From Rhyacichthys aspro (Eukaryota > Chordata > Actinopteri > Gobiiformes > Rhyacichthyidae), in contig CM072170.1 in the NCBI GenBank assembly GCA_036850595.1, positions 17,465,932-17,529,931 on the forward strand: 64,000 nucleotides of DNA, given 5' to 3'. Positions 1 through 12,012 of this stretch are shown in pieces. Positions within the stretch are counted from its first letter, which is position 1, and the number at the start of each line of letters is the position of its first letter. The notes under the pieces are model-generated. The model did not search any database and was not told the DNA's origin. It worked only from the letters and a program-made list of their open reading frames with translations. A program made the translations under genes and the position numbers.

Positions 1-177
1 TAAGGCTTCTCATAAAAACACTGAACATGAAAGGGTTTTCAAACAAAACATACATTTTTGCAAAGTTATGGTAAAATAAAGGCCTCCAAAAAATCCTAAA
101 TTAAGAGCCGTTGAGCAGTCGAAAGAGCCGGCTCTTCTTTGGGAGCTGAGCCAAAAGACAAACTTCCCATCACTACT
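1..177 (-). mobile_element. hAT-type transposon end, inserted in a Harbinger gene
   Basis: Read on the minus strand, the block starts at about 177 with CAGTAGTGATGGGAAG and continues into repeated GAGCCGGCTC/GAGCCG motifs, which is how many fish hAT elements end. The Harbinger reading frame next to it stops matching its family exactly at this junction. The element runs off the left edge, so its other end and target duplication cannot be seen. The family call is from memory of hAT termini. Confidence 0.5.
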
Positions 178-1054
178 GGAGACGCCAACCCGGAAGCTGC
201 TGGCGATGGTCCGGAATGAGTCTCCAGTGGCAAGATATCTGAAAGAGAGAGAAGAAACAACAAAATTATGATTATATTATTATAAATGCATATTGTCGGG
301 GTACATCTTCATTTTTTACTGCCCTGCTTAAACAACCACAATATTACTTTTGCTATAACACGAACTAAACCAAAATTCCCTTAACCTTTATCTAGCATTA
401 GCTGAGATTTGCTTGCTGCAATAGTTAATAGGATTTAGGTGGTATAGGCTACTAACACCACTAGCAAAAGCTATTTATTAATAATAAACTAATGAATAAC
501 TCAATTGAATATTAATTGTTTTTTGACAATTATTATTACTCAGTATTTTAACATTGTTATTCATGTAGCAGTTACCCGCACAATTCCAAACCCTTGTTGG
601 CTGTCATAGATAATTGTACTTTTATTAAATTGTTGTATTGATAACTGTGTGTTTAGAAGACTATATCTGACAACATTTAATTAATTTCCACACCGAATAT
701 TTAATGATTTACTGACCGGAGACAGATGGACAGGCGCTCTGCAGGTGGAATAGAGCGCCTGTAGTTGGTGTCCTGGAGGGAAATCCTCGCTCCGACACGG
801 GACAACAGGTCATCGAACTGGGACCGGCTCACTCTGAAGTACCACTGAAAACGGCCGTCATCCAGACGCAGCTCCTGGAGGAGTTGGTGAAACTCACCAA
901 GCTGGATGCACCTCTGGAAGATCTGATGGACCCACACACAGCGCCGAACGGGTCTATGCTGTTTTTCAGCCCTGCAGAGAACATACAGTGCAGCTACTCT
1001 AAATCGAGCTGACATTTCCCAACCAGACTGGTTGGAAAACCAGCAACACAGCAT
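178..1054 (-). pseudogene. PIF/Harbinger transposase fragment (HARBI1-like N-terminal half)
   Basis: Two exons can be joined. Exon 1 (1054-717) carries WVHQIFQR, LGEFHQLLQELR, RFQWYFRVSRSQFDDLL and DTNYRRSIPPAERLSICLR. It ends at a GTCAGT donor with a split Arg codon. Exon 2 starts at 238 after a pyrimidine tract and CAG and continues in frame with YLATGDSFRTIASSFRVGVS. These are the usual N-terminal and helix-turn-helix blocks of Harbinger transposases in fish. The frame is cut at about 177 by a hAT end, so the catalytic DDE half is missing. Exon 1 is intact, so the copy may be fairly young. It is a nonfunctional remnant of a DNA transposon, not a host HARBI1 gene, because it lacks the nuclease domain. 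Confidence 0.75.
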
Positions 1055-1562
1055 TAAGTTAGTAATACATTAGTAAGGTTTGACAAGCATTTTATTAATT
1101 TTAATTTTAAAACAGTGAAGCTACAGTTCCTAAAATCCATCAGCTGGTTTATTAACCTTCCTCCTGAGGATGAATTCTCTTCCCTTTAATCTGATCAATG
1201 CTGATGTCTTGATTATTGTAGCTACCACAAGAATCATGAATAAAATGAATCATAAGTACCACTGTACAGAGCATGATATCATCAATATATTCAGATAAAC
1301 TGGATAAATCTCTCTGACAAGAGACAAGCTACACTTCATTAAATTCTTTGTGACAAAACATTTCTTTTTATTATTTATGTGACCACAGAACAGTTTCCCA
1401 TATTGCCATAGTCCATTTTAAATGACCTTTGACTCAGATAAGACAGTGGTGTTTCTGGATGGTGTTCACATGTGTTAGGCTTTTTTATTTACGGTTTTCC
1501 TTGTTTTTTTTATCTTTTTTTTTTTTTCAATTATCATAAATTGAGTTTGTTTGTGAATTATT
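1055..1562. other. intergenic, no feature seen
   Basis: AT-rich DNA with a T-rich run near 1500-1530. I see no coding similarity or terminal repeats. Confidence 0.6.
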
Positions 1563-1975
1563 TTATTTTGGCTTCGTATTAAGGCAAAGTTGATAGGTCC
1601 AGCCACCTACCAACGGGACTGTGTGATAGAAGATGACTGAATGAATGAATGCTTGCGGATGAAAGCTTTTGACACACAATCTGTCGTCATCTTCATGATA
1701 TGCCTTTAAACTGTAGATTTCTTTAGCCAACTTCTCAAGAATATCATCAAGAATCTCAGGTCCCATGTTGGGTTCACGTGAGTTCCATTTCGCATAAATT
1801 CAAGGTCTCTCTGACTAAGTCTGTAAGCAACATCAACTGAGAAAGTGGGAAAATCAAAGAACGCTGTCCACTGTTTACTTCTTATTGCTGATGATGCAGG
1901 AGAAAGAGACAAAATCTCGGTGTCTGCTGCGCTGGCCTCAGCATCAGAGGCAGTTTTTGGTGATGACAGAGAGGG
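1563..1975 (-). pseudogene. fragment resembling fish SAMD3-like repetitive proteins
   Basis: On the minus strand the translation reads ADTEILSLSPASS, then FFDFPTFSVDVAYRLSQRD, LEFMRNGTHVNPTWDLR, and after a frameshift near 1740 EILDDILEKLAKEIYSLKAY. Many fish genomes carry expanded predicted proteins labelled SAM domain-containing 3-like, with a stretch of the form FSxDVxxRLxxGN, NGT, DILExLAExIYxxKAYP. The order and spacing here match my memory of that family. The frameshift and the lack of flanking exons make it a broken copy. No function can be given, and the label rests on pattern memory only. Confidence 0.45.
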
Positions 1976-4900
1976 ACTTAATGTGAAGTGTTAGCTAAAA
2001 AATGCCTACACCGGGGAATGTTATGTTTTTAATAGACACTGTATATCTTCTAGAAGAGTGATTCTCACAGGAGTACATGAAGGGACCTCCGAGTGTACAA
2101 GATTAAAGAAAAAAGAAAAATCCTAAAAAAAAAAATAGCATCCATGCAAAAAATATCTTAGAGGTAATAAATATGTTCATACCTGAATTTATATTCAGTG
2201 ATACTTTTTATAATCCTTAAAAAGTTTCCCATTGCGGTGCATAATTATGTGTGGTGCAGCCACGAGGATCTGTGTGTGTTCCACAGAACTCCACACCAGG
2301 ACACAGCGTGACAATGTTCTTTTCCTGAGAAAGAGGCGTGTTTATAATTTAACAGAACAACATGATGCCACTGACAAGAGCAGGCTTGATTTTTCATGGT
2401 AGCTCAAGAACATATAGCAATTTAGATCAAAATTGTAAGACATTATCATTATTATTACAACAATATCAAATATATTGGTTTATAGACCTACTCGGGAATT
2501 TGGGAAAAAATAAACTTGAATTATTTTTGCAATAAATTGCATTATAGCACTCTGCAAGGATGCTAGGTATAGCTAACTGGCTTTAACCAGTCTCATCCCC
2601 CAAGTACTGCTAATTTTAGGATTTAAGCTCTTTAGAAATATCCCTACTGGAAAACTGAAATTAGTATTTTTAAAATTTTGATGTCTTTATTGGGCCATGT
2701 GGGCATTGTGTTTGTTTTGTTGATGAAATGTGCTTTCTAGTCAATTAAATAAATAACATGACTAATTTGTGACAGACATAGAAATGAACACTAGACTTTT
2801 TTAATCATTTATACTTATGCCACATTTGATTACTAAAGCAATAACATCCATTTTTTAATTTAGATATAAAAAATGTAACCAGATTACTTTTGATATTACA
2901 TTTTGTTAGATCCATTTTAAGATAAGAATCATTATTTTTATTTGATTGTTGTTGTTTTTTCATTGCCTTAACATTAAAGTAATTCTAAATGGTATGTATA
3001 TGTGATACTTTTTATAATCCTTAAAAAGTTTGTATCGTCTGTACCTTTGTTACATCTAGTTCATGTTACCAATCTTGAAGACAAAGAAGAGTTAGTGTTG
3101 CAGCCCAAGTTAAATCTGAAAATGGAACTAATGCCCCAGTTTGAAAGAGGAAGCATTTGGTTTGTAAATAGTGCTTTTTTTTAAAAGTGACCCTGATTGA
3201 AAAAGCTTGTCCTGATGCTATTATGTCACAATCCAAAGAGAGGAAAAGGGCTATTGTTCTTTTTTACAAGAAGCCACAGATTGAGTAAAAGGTAGGCTGT
3301 TATCACCACTTTGTGCTGCACTTCATGACAGTGCTGTTTACTACAATGTCACATTGCTCTTGGTGACTGGGTCACCAGGTATGTGTTGGCAACAGTAATG
3401 GACTGTTTCCAAATGAATTGATGTATGTAAAGTTAAGCAAGTGGTAAGTTCAGTGAAATTACTTAAATTTCAACATACACTGACCTTGCTTTTTAATGTG
3501 TGTTTGTGGGATCAAAGACAATGCTATTTGAAGGGAAGGACCATCTTACCATCACGCTCCCAAGAGCTATTAGAGAGTGACTTCTTTGTGGTGGCTGGTA
3601 GGATTATTGGTCACTGTTTTCTAAATAAAGGGCCAGAGCTGTGTGGCTTGAGCCAGGCTTGTTCAGGTCCTCTTTGGAGAACAGCCACAGACTGCAACTA
3701 TTCACATTCAAGACTGTATGGACCAGGATTTTCGAGAAGTTATCACACTGTGGTGTGATGCAATTTTATTTTTATAATATGGCAGTTATTCACTGAAAAC
3801 TCAGTAAAAAGGTTTTAAGGTAAGTATCTTATCAAAGTGTCTTTCATTCATTTATATGTATCAATGCTTTTATAGACATTTCTTTATGCAGTCAGAGCTA
3901 ATTTATTAGCTGGGGATGTCCGCTCATCTGTGTTGTACTGATAACACAGTGTGCCTCTATTAATGTCACATATTGAGGAACAGAGAATACGGAGAGTGGG
4001 ACACTAATAGAGAGTGTGACAGTGGACTTTTTCCAGGTCAGATAGACACATTTGTCAACACATCAGTTCATGCAAATTGCAGTGGGAGATGTTAATCCAA
4101 TCATGTCCCATAACATATCATCACAGTTCTCATGAAAGCAGTTTCCTGAATGTGCTCCTGTAAGACCTCAATGTGGGCCAAGCAGCTTAATATGTGCCCC
4201 GGGGTCCAAACTGCTGCTTTTAATCCGAACAATGGAAGATTTATTTTGCACATGGGAATGGATGCATGCAGCAGAAATGACATCAGCATCAGCATTTTAT
4301 TATATCGCCCCAGAACTAATTAGTCTGATTATTCCAAAATACTCACAGCCATTGTAAATGCTAGAGTAAGAATAGGCTTTACTGGTTTAAGGTTTGAAAG
4401 ATGACAGTCTTGTGTGTTTTGTTTGTTTGTTTGTTTGTTTGTTTGTTTGTTTTATTTTGATTTGTTTTGTTTGTGTTACACTGGCAGGCTTTATTTGGTC
4501 GTTTGCCCTCCCTGTCCTGTCCTGTCCTGTCCGCACAGGCCAATAAAACTTTATTGGTATTTTCAGTTGCAGTGACATGTTCCTCTTGGGCTCCTGAATC
4601 CACACCACTGAGAGCATTAGTTATTAAGTCAGTAAACTCAGGAGACTTTCTGTTCTGTATACTTTTTTTTTTAATGCTGCAATATATATATATTGCAGCA
4701 TTCAAACAAAAAAAAAGTATTATTATATTCAATATAAATATTATTTTGGGAAAGTTTAAGTTAGTTCATTTATTTGATAATGTTACCTCTACGTTAGTAT
4801 TTTCCTTGACTTTTGAACTCTTTTCATACAGTGAATTGTCATTTTACTTGCAAAATTACATAAATATAGTTTTCACAAAACTGCATTCAAATGGATACAT

Positions 4901-7084
4901 AGCTATATTTCCAATAGACCATGTTTGTGTTAATGGTTGCAGTGGTTGGCCTTTGTTATTTCTATTTCTCTGTGACTTGTAATCTACTGTTTTCTATTTC
5001 TGTATTTTTTAAGGTAGAGGCCTAAATTGTTTACTGTGTCTCTGGGTCCTGATGTAAAGCACAGTCAAAATTGCCCAAAGTAAACAAATGTGCGAGTCTG
5101 TCTTAATGTCAGACCTGCAACTAAACACTTTCGAGGGTGTACCCCACCTCAGGCCCAAAGTTGATGGTGAAAGAGTTGAAGATATATGTTCTCGTTGTAC
5201 GACTGACAGCAGGCCCTGTCACTCATATTTAAAAATGTGAAAAATGTGGAACATAAGTTAACTTTGGTTATTACCATTGTTCACATCGCAGCACTTGTGG
5301 GCAATTACCAGGTCACAAAAAGAACAGTGTACCCAAAACTAGAAAAAAAACATTCACAGTCATGCTTTCTTTTCATTATTTTGTTAAAAAAGAATAAACT
5401 ACGATAAATGTTAACCATTTACACCCACAGCAAATGTTTTTAATTAGCCTTGAGACTACAAAAGCTCCTAATCCTGCAAAGTCTTATGGGTAAAAACACA
5501 TCATCAATATAATGACAAGAATGATAATCAACAGTGTGATTAGAGGAGATTCTGTTTCTCAGGGCATTTTAATCCACTTGTTAACTCCATTGTCTTGACT
5601 AACTGACAGTGAGTGTCTTACTAGAACAGGTTACTAGTGTGTTGTCATGTAACTTATCCAAATATTGACTGACATTAAAAAATCGTGGGGTTCAGAGGCA
5701 GCCTGTGCCGAACTTTCCTCCGTGGATAGCCTCCCCACAGTATTAATTACTTCAGTGTTCCAGAAGATACTAGTGAAAGATAAGAAGTGCAAAGTGCTGA
5801 TGCAGCCTAATATGGGTAATAGTTAGCTCTGAGACCACAGTCCTCCCCACCTCATTATCATTTCTTTCCAGTTTGCCTCAAAAGCCCTGGTTTATGAGAG
5901 CATTTCCTAAATTAAATATTAGTTTAAAACACATAAGATGCTTGCAGAGCAGAAATGAGAAGCGAGTGAGTCAAGGGGGTGAGAAATAATGCTGCTGGAG
6001 CCATCTTTGGACACATTTGTACCTCAGTTATCTCTGTGGCACTCTACTGTGCTGTGTATGCCTTTAACTCTGTCTAGGTAAGGAATAAAGGTGTTGTGAG
6101 TGTGAAATTTATTTTGACAAGTGTTGTGAAGCGTAAATTTCATTCCCTGTGCCTCAGTATTTTCAGTATTAATTTAAATGTTAATATATGAAGCAGCACG
6201 TGACATCAGTTGTAAGGTTTGTTATCAGACAGGTGCTTTTAGATGTAAAGGAGGCCTTAAAGTGGTGCTCTGTAAATTTTTCAAACATGGGGAAAGATAG
6301 CGCCTGAGAGCTCCCCTTTTCCTCTGAAGCTGCCTCCAAACCACAGCCCTTTGCCGTGCATTTGAGCAAAAGTCGGGACTCTGCCCATAAGTATTTACAC
6401 AAAACTTATAGGAAGCGATTCAAAACATGAGGATTTAGCCAACAAGTACATTAATAATATATACAATACTTTGCCATTAGCCATTCAAACGGTACCTGCC
6501 AACGCCTTGTAGTCCTCACAGAAGTCTTGAAACAACTCAGCAACTAACTTTTTCTTAAAATCCAGTGTCTCTGGTCATTCCGGGTGTGTTTGTCCATAAT
6601 ATTCCATAATTTGCTGGGTTCCAGTTGGCTCTGTGCAACCATCATTTGGTTACTGCTGATGCCACATGCAGTTTTCTCTCTTCCTATTGATTAGAATAGG
6701 CATTAACAGTGAACATCCTCAACATACCTCAACTCTGAATGTTCTTGTTTGCACTTTATAAAGCAGTTTTATGCAGACATTTATATTTTATGTGTTTTTT
6801 CATTAAAAATCTATTATATTTGATTTCATTCTTAATTTTCCGAGCCCAAAGTCTGCTGATAAAAGGATGTAAAAAAAAATCTCTGGGTATGGTTTTTAGC
6901 AAGCTTTTTCAGAAAAATCGTCTTTACCACAGCTCACTGAATGATTACACTTGCCTTTCTAATGTCCAGCAGCTACTTCATTAGCTGAAATTAGCAGAGT
7001 GGAAGTGCACTATGGCTACTGTGGTCTGTGTACTCCCTGGCCAATAGATTTTGTCTTGATTTGAGAAAACCAAAACTGTAAAAA
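1976..7084. other. intergenic stretch with microsatellites only
   Basis: No gene was recognised over about 5 kb. Open frames here (for example 4467-4982 plus, 171 codons) run through simple repeats and have no recognisable domain. A GTTT tract lies at 4413-4455 and a TCCTG tract near 4510-4531. TAA/TGA stops are dense elsewhere. Confidence 0.55.
4413..4455 (+). repeat. (GTTT)n microsatellite
   Basis: About nine tandem GTTT units, followed about 60 bases later by a short TCCTG pentamer run (near 4510-4531). Confidence 0.9.
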
Positions 7085-7089
7085 ACATG

Positions 7090-7235
7090 CCATTTTATGA
7101 TTTATCTTTAAAAATATTTTTTGGCTTCTATGCTTTTATTGGACAGAGACAGTTACTAAACAGGAACAGATATCAGAGAGAGAGGGGAATGCACTTTAAC
7201 CAGGTGAACCATGCAGGCACCCCAGGCAGGTTTAA
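7090..7235 (+). repeat. degraded teleost SINE-like repeat
   Basis: The string TTTTATTGGACAGAGACAG followed by AGAGAGAGAGGGGAATG resembles a very common fish dispersed repeat (TTTATTGGACAG...GAGAGAGGGGAATGAC). The 3' part has drifted. Called from memory of that consensus. Confidence 0.4.
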
Positions 7236-7539
7236 AAGGCAGGAATTAAACAGCACTAAAGCTGGCTTTCAGAGTCAAAAAACTCTTCTACATATTTTTA
7301 ATGTTCACCTACTAGCATAACTCTAAGTAAAAACAAATGTATGTTTATGTATTTTGTTGTAGGAGAGGGGCACACAACATAAACTGTTTACACTTTTTAC
7401 TTTTTGGTTACAAAGAGGTCATCCCAGTATCTATCTACAGTAATTATGAAATGTTTTGTATTATTTACTTTAAGATAACATAATACAAATATATAAAATA
7501 CAAATATGTATACAAGAGGAAAAGAATTTGAATAACTCA

Positions 7540-7862
7540 CTGCATTTGTCAAAGATGATGATTCCAAGATTATTTTAGGTCTTCAAAAACTTCTGACATG
7601 CATTTATGATTTCGACCTGCAGTACATATTCAATCCACATGGGAGAGCTATCATGTTTCTGCCTGACACAAGTGGAAAGAAATTACAGCAAACATCAGTC
7701 AGACTAAGTCAACAGGGTGGAAGCAAACTGAGCTCTGAACACCTTCTGTCAGCTGACCAGGCAGTGGTTCACTGTAGCCAAAATGCTAGCAGTGATACTG
7801 AGGGAAACCTGCATCTGAACAGTGTGAGCCCACTAATGACAGTACTGCTGATGGACTTGTGA
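7540..7862 (+). other. unidentified open frame
   Basis: An open frame of more than 100 codons reads through the ATG at 7653 and ends at 7862. Its upstream part includes IFNPHGRAIMFLPDTSGKK. I recognise no family. It has no convincing splice donor or Kozak context, and a simple lysine-rich tail follows in another frame. It could be a chance frame, an old retrocopy or one exon of an unknown gene. Confidence 0.2.
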
Positions 7863-9720
7863 AGAAGAAAAAATCAGAGGCAAAGCCTTCCAAAGATTTC
7901 TTTAAAAAAGGTAGGGACTTTAATGACCCCCCCAATGGAGAAATTGACTTGTAACAGCAGCTCATAGAAAAGTCAAGTGAAACAAGTGGAAGAACAGATT
8001 TAGCTCATTGCCCAAGTGCTGGTCTCTATCCACTGTCCCCATTTCGTAAATATGGTTTTGTTAATTATTTAAGTTCAAATCAACATGTAAGGCCCATGTG
8101 TCTCATTTGCAAATAAATACTTGACATTGGCAGATAAACCATTAGATGAAAAGAAAGGTACCAGGCATCAAGGAAAGCAAGCTCACCAAAACCATTAACA
8201 TAATGTGTCGAACAAAAGGGTCTGTAAAATATAAATACAAATAATTATATCTCAAGTAATTTTCATTGTTCTTGTTAAACGGTGGCATCAAAAGAAGCCT
8301 AATTGCTATGCATGCACATTAACACATACAGAGAAATTAGGCTTTTTCATATAACATGTTCACATTGTGTGTTTCACTTGTGTGTTTAACTGTGTCGGGT
8401 GTCACAGTTAGTGTCTGGTGGGCTCATATGGATGAAATAAAGACAGAAAGATCTGATTTTCTACCCAGTTTAACGCATATATTTAGTTTTAGTGTCTAAT
8501 CACCATAATGGTTTCTCATGAACACGGTCGCAGTGGTTTGTAGCGTTCAAAAAGTGGGGTGCTGTTAAAAAGTTTGTGAAACACTGGCCTATAGACCTCT
8601 GTAATAGCCCTCCATCTTGGAAAAGACCAAAGTCCATGGAAAGGTTTTCTCAGGCAGTGTGTAGGTTAAAATTTTAAATTTCGCAGCTATAGCTTTGGAG
8701 CTAATCTCAGTCCTACCAAGGGGTAAGAATACAGTGCATTAACAAAAACGAGTGCTTGTCCATCAGACAAGACAAAGAAGAGGAAAACGGAGACCAAACA
8801 AAAACTAAAAGACTTCCACAGAGTCTGGAAGGAGTTAGGCAGAAAAGACAAGACTAAAAACAACTGAAGGAACCAACTCCCTCCAACTGTTTTTTCTCAG
8901 TAACTTACAGATGTGTCCATGAATTTGGCTGTAAGACCTGGATCTCTTTGTCTCACTTGACTTCATATTACCACCTTTAAATATTGTGAAACAAATAAAT
9001 AAATAAACACTCATTTATACTCAGTATGTATTAACAACATATGTACCTGATAACACAGTGCATTCAAACATAAAACATGATGCTTCTATGTTCAGTGATT
9101 GAAGTCCTTTAGAATGTACAGAACATATGTATTCACAATGATAGCATAAACAGCCAGATAACATTTAACACCTTTATCAAGTCTTTTGTTCATAAAAGTC
9201 TTTATTCATTAATGAGTGAAGTTTGTTATTGAATGTGGTGTCTTTATTTCATTTGTCACTTTTATCTATATATATCTGTCTCCCCTGGTTGAAAACACAC
9301 ATCACCATGACAGGATTTATAAGACTTTGCCAACAAAGTCAAATTCCAACTGGATCTAAACGAGACAGGGACAAAACGTCTTCTTCTTTCAGAACCATGT
9401 CCAGATGACTTCTTCTTAACCTTTTATTTAATTGTGACCTGGATGACTGTCTGCACATAGTCTCCACAGACATAGCACTGGGGTGCCAGTTTCTCTGCCT
9501 TCTATTTGCTCATTTACTGGCACTGAGATGCCAGTTTCTCCTCATATTTCCAGCTTCGGCCACTGAATTGCTCGCTCCTTCTCCGGCCACTATCACCAAT
9601 ATGCTAGCAATCCCTCTGTCCACTAGCACTACACATCAGGCTGTCATAAGTTTGGTAAAAACAAATCAGGTAGTGGTCCAAGACATATGAACAGTACAGG
9701 TTTACAAGGAAACAACATCA
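7863..9720. other. intergenic, faint transposon traces
   Basis: No gene recognised. GTTTGTGAAACACTG at about 8572-8586 looks like the end of a hAT-type element, but I could not find the matching start. A short direct repeat around TGCCAGTTTCTC occurs twice at 9485-9540. Confidence 0.4.
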
Positions 9721-9749
9721 TCAATATCATAAATGATTATTTACAATCA

Positions 9750-10180
9750 AGATGTAAAGTCTTGACTGCCATCCTTTCTTTGAATGCAGAGAAAGTTTTT
9801 GATCATTTGCCATTTTTTTATGGTAAGTTTTACATTGTATGGCAATAACTTTATCAACATGATTTATTTTTTATATTCCAATCCCACAGCCATGGTTTTG
9901 ACAGGAAAAATCCGCTCCAAACAATTTCCAATATCCTGGATCTCCCATCAGGGCTGCCCTCTGTTTCCACTGCTTTTTGCTCTGTCTCTTGAACCTGTTG
10001 CAAACGTTGTCATCTGTTGGTCATAAACCAATAACTATATATGATACCAAACACAGAATTTCCCTTTATGCAGACAGTATATTGCTTTATTTAGAAAATG
10101 TCTGTCAGTCTCTCCCACAAGTTTTAAACATATTTAATCATTTCAGTCAGGTTTCAGGTAACAAGGAGAAAACAGATTAG
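9750..10180 (+). pseudogene. L1-like LINE reverse transcriptase fragment
   Basis: Pieces of ORF2 reverse transcriptase lie in order in shifting frames. LNAEKVFDH (motif A, normally LDAEKAFDR) is near 9780. VLTGKIRSKQFPIS followed by HQGCPLFPLLFALSLEPVA is at 9895-10005. ISLYADSILLYL (motif C, normally YADDILLYL) is at 10055-10095. The second catalytic Asp of motif C is replaced by Ser and there are frameshifts, so the copy is dead. The element is strongly 5'-truncated, as usual for LINEs. Confidence 0.8.
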
Positions 10181-10210
10181 TACAATATAAACAAGTTGAA
10201 TATTAAAGTA

Positions 10211-10781
10211 CCGTATTTTTCGGGCTATAAGGCGCACTTAAAATCATTAAATTTTCTCAAAAATCGACAGTGCGCCTTTTAATCCGGTGCGCCTTATGTA
10301 TTTATTCTGGTTGTGCTTACTGACCCCGAACCAATTTTATGTGGTACACAGCGCTCAAAAATCTGTCAAAATGTTTTAGCACGACTTTAGTAAGCTACGG
10401 AGCTACACCTCTTGATGGATTAGCGGAGCATTGCGGCTACTGTAGTCAGGAGCATTGCGGCTACCGTAGTCAGGAGCCTCGTGGAGTGATACGTACTGTA
10501 CTTGAACATAACGGTAATATTAAGGTGTGTGTATAAAGAATAGGAAGAGGAATGAACTGAAAAAGTGAGTGTATTGTTTTGTATTTCATGTGTTACAACT
10601 GTCACTGTTGTGAGTTATTGTGAATCAGTTGAGTAAAGTTCGATTTATCTGACACACGTTTTGTTTCACTTAATGCGCCTTATAATCCGGTGCGCCTTAT
10701 GTATGAAAATAGACATGTTCATTGATAATAATCGACAGTGCGCCTTATCATCCGGTGCGCTTTATAGCCTGAAAAATACGG
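10211..10781. mobile_element. TA-flanked nonautonomous DNA element with GGCGCAC subterminal repeats
   Basis: The element is 571 bp, bounded by CCGTATTTTTCGGGCTATAA on the left and an inverted match (TTATAGCCTGAAAAATACGG) on the right, and flanked by TA on both sides. Inside each end the motif ATAAGGCGCAC or its complement recurs about every 20-25 bases (near 10225, 10270, 10290 on the left; 10675, 10690, 10740, 10755 on the right). No transposase is encoded. A 21-bp unit is duplicated internally at about 10426-10470. The TA target fits Tc1/mariner-class or similar transposition. A diverged relative lies at 40887-41490. Confidence 0.75.
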
Positions 10782-11274
10782 TAACATAAAACAGAACTGT
10801 TGTGATTGAAAATCTTTCTTTTTTTTGTCCAAATTAGTAACATATTGCACCTCTCTCTCAGCTGCGGTGCTCGAATGAATGAATTTATCTTACTCCTTCG
10901 TTTCAAGTGTGGGCCCCGAAAATTTCAGTCTGGAGGGGTGTATTGGAGTATTGGAACAACCCTTCACCTCTCATGAACGAGCAAAAGAAGGGCGATTTGG
11001 GCTAATTAGGATTGGGCCTTTGAATACAAGAGCTGCCAGAAACACCTTCCATTCAGGCAGATGAAAGTTTTTAGTCTAATGAGGGACAAAATTGTTTTCT
11101 TTTATGGTACAAACAAATCAAAAACTTTACCAAAGCAAAATGATGTGTCAGGTCACTATGATACAACATAATTTTGGAATGTTTTCTGTTGCTTTTTCAA
11201 GATCATGGTTAGTGATTAGTGAAGACCAGAGTTAGCTGACAATGTTTGAGTTAACCAGGCCAAAAGCAGCCAAG
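10782..11274. other. intergenic; unassigned small open frame
   Basis: A 61-codon open frame at 10879-11064 (contains SSVGPENFSLEGCIGVLEQPF) looks more protein-like than its surroundings, but I cannot name it. It may be a transposon remnant. Nothing else is seen. Confidence 0.25.
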
Positions 11275-11362
11275 GATGTTTGAGTTGGCTGGGATTTGAA
11301 CTCACGACCTTCTTGCTGTGAAGCAGGAGCACTGGCCACTCTGCTACCGTGCACCCCCCTTT
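11275..11362 (-). repeat. tRNA-derived SINE head
   Basis: On the minus strand, GGTAGCAGAGTGGCC (A-box-like) is followed about 35 bases later by GGTCGTGAGTTCAAATCC (B-box-like), with CACAGCAAGAAGGTC between. This is the common fish repeat head that resembles a tRNA promoter. No tRNA fold is intact, so it is not called as a tRNA gene. Confidence 0.6.
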
Positions 11363-12012
11363 AAAACAAAGATGGTAATAGTGCCTGCATGTCCGTGGTA
11401 TTTTCCATTCATGTTTAGTATAGTATTATGCCAGTAAATACAAATTTATGTTTATCACCTGCTGTTTATACATTCATTCATTTATTTTAGCATACACTTT
11501 GATTTTTGTTGTTGATGTTTTCGTAGCTATAAGCATGTTGTGCATATAAAAATAAGATCCACTACTTGTAATATGCATTTTATTTTTGTATGTTACATTT
11601 TACTCATATGTAACTTAAGTAGAAGTCCAAAGCAATCTGTAAGTTATCTGTAAAGCTGTTGCTCAAACACTAATAAAGACAGAGCAATAGGTATGATCAC
11701 TGATAAAGAATATGTCATGTATGTAACACAACTGTTTATCAAATAAATTCCTGATATACTGATATAAACTGCATCCACATTATGACAAGTGAAAAGAGAT
11801 TATAGTATTAATCTCCACTCTGATGTTAGATATAGAGCCTAAGAAGAATTAGAATATACACCATGCCTTGCAGACCTGTTAAAAGCCTGAGGGACTGATG
11901 AGGCCCAGAAACAACACTATTTCAGGCCTACAAAGTAAAAGTGTGATTTAAATATTACTTATTTAACTTGTCCTCAGACTAGGTTATGGTTTTGGTTAAG
12001 GCTGTGCTTGCA
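11363..12012. other. intergenic, 3' flank of the LRR gene
   Basis: AT-rich DNA downstream (minus-strand sense) of the LRR stop codon. It probably holds that gene's 3' UTR; I could not fix a polyadenylation signal with confidence. Confidence 0.4.

Noticed and set aside
4467..4982. 171-codon open frame
   Set aside because: It starts in a microsatellite area, has no domain, no splice context and AT-driven composition.
8572..8586. hAT-type right end (GTTTGTGAAACACTG)
   Set aside because: No matching left end or target duplication found, so it is not listed as an element.
11275..11362. A- and B-box-like motifs considered as a tRNA gene
   Set aside because: No complete cloverleaf or acceptor stem; matches a dispersed SINE head.
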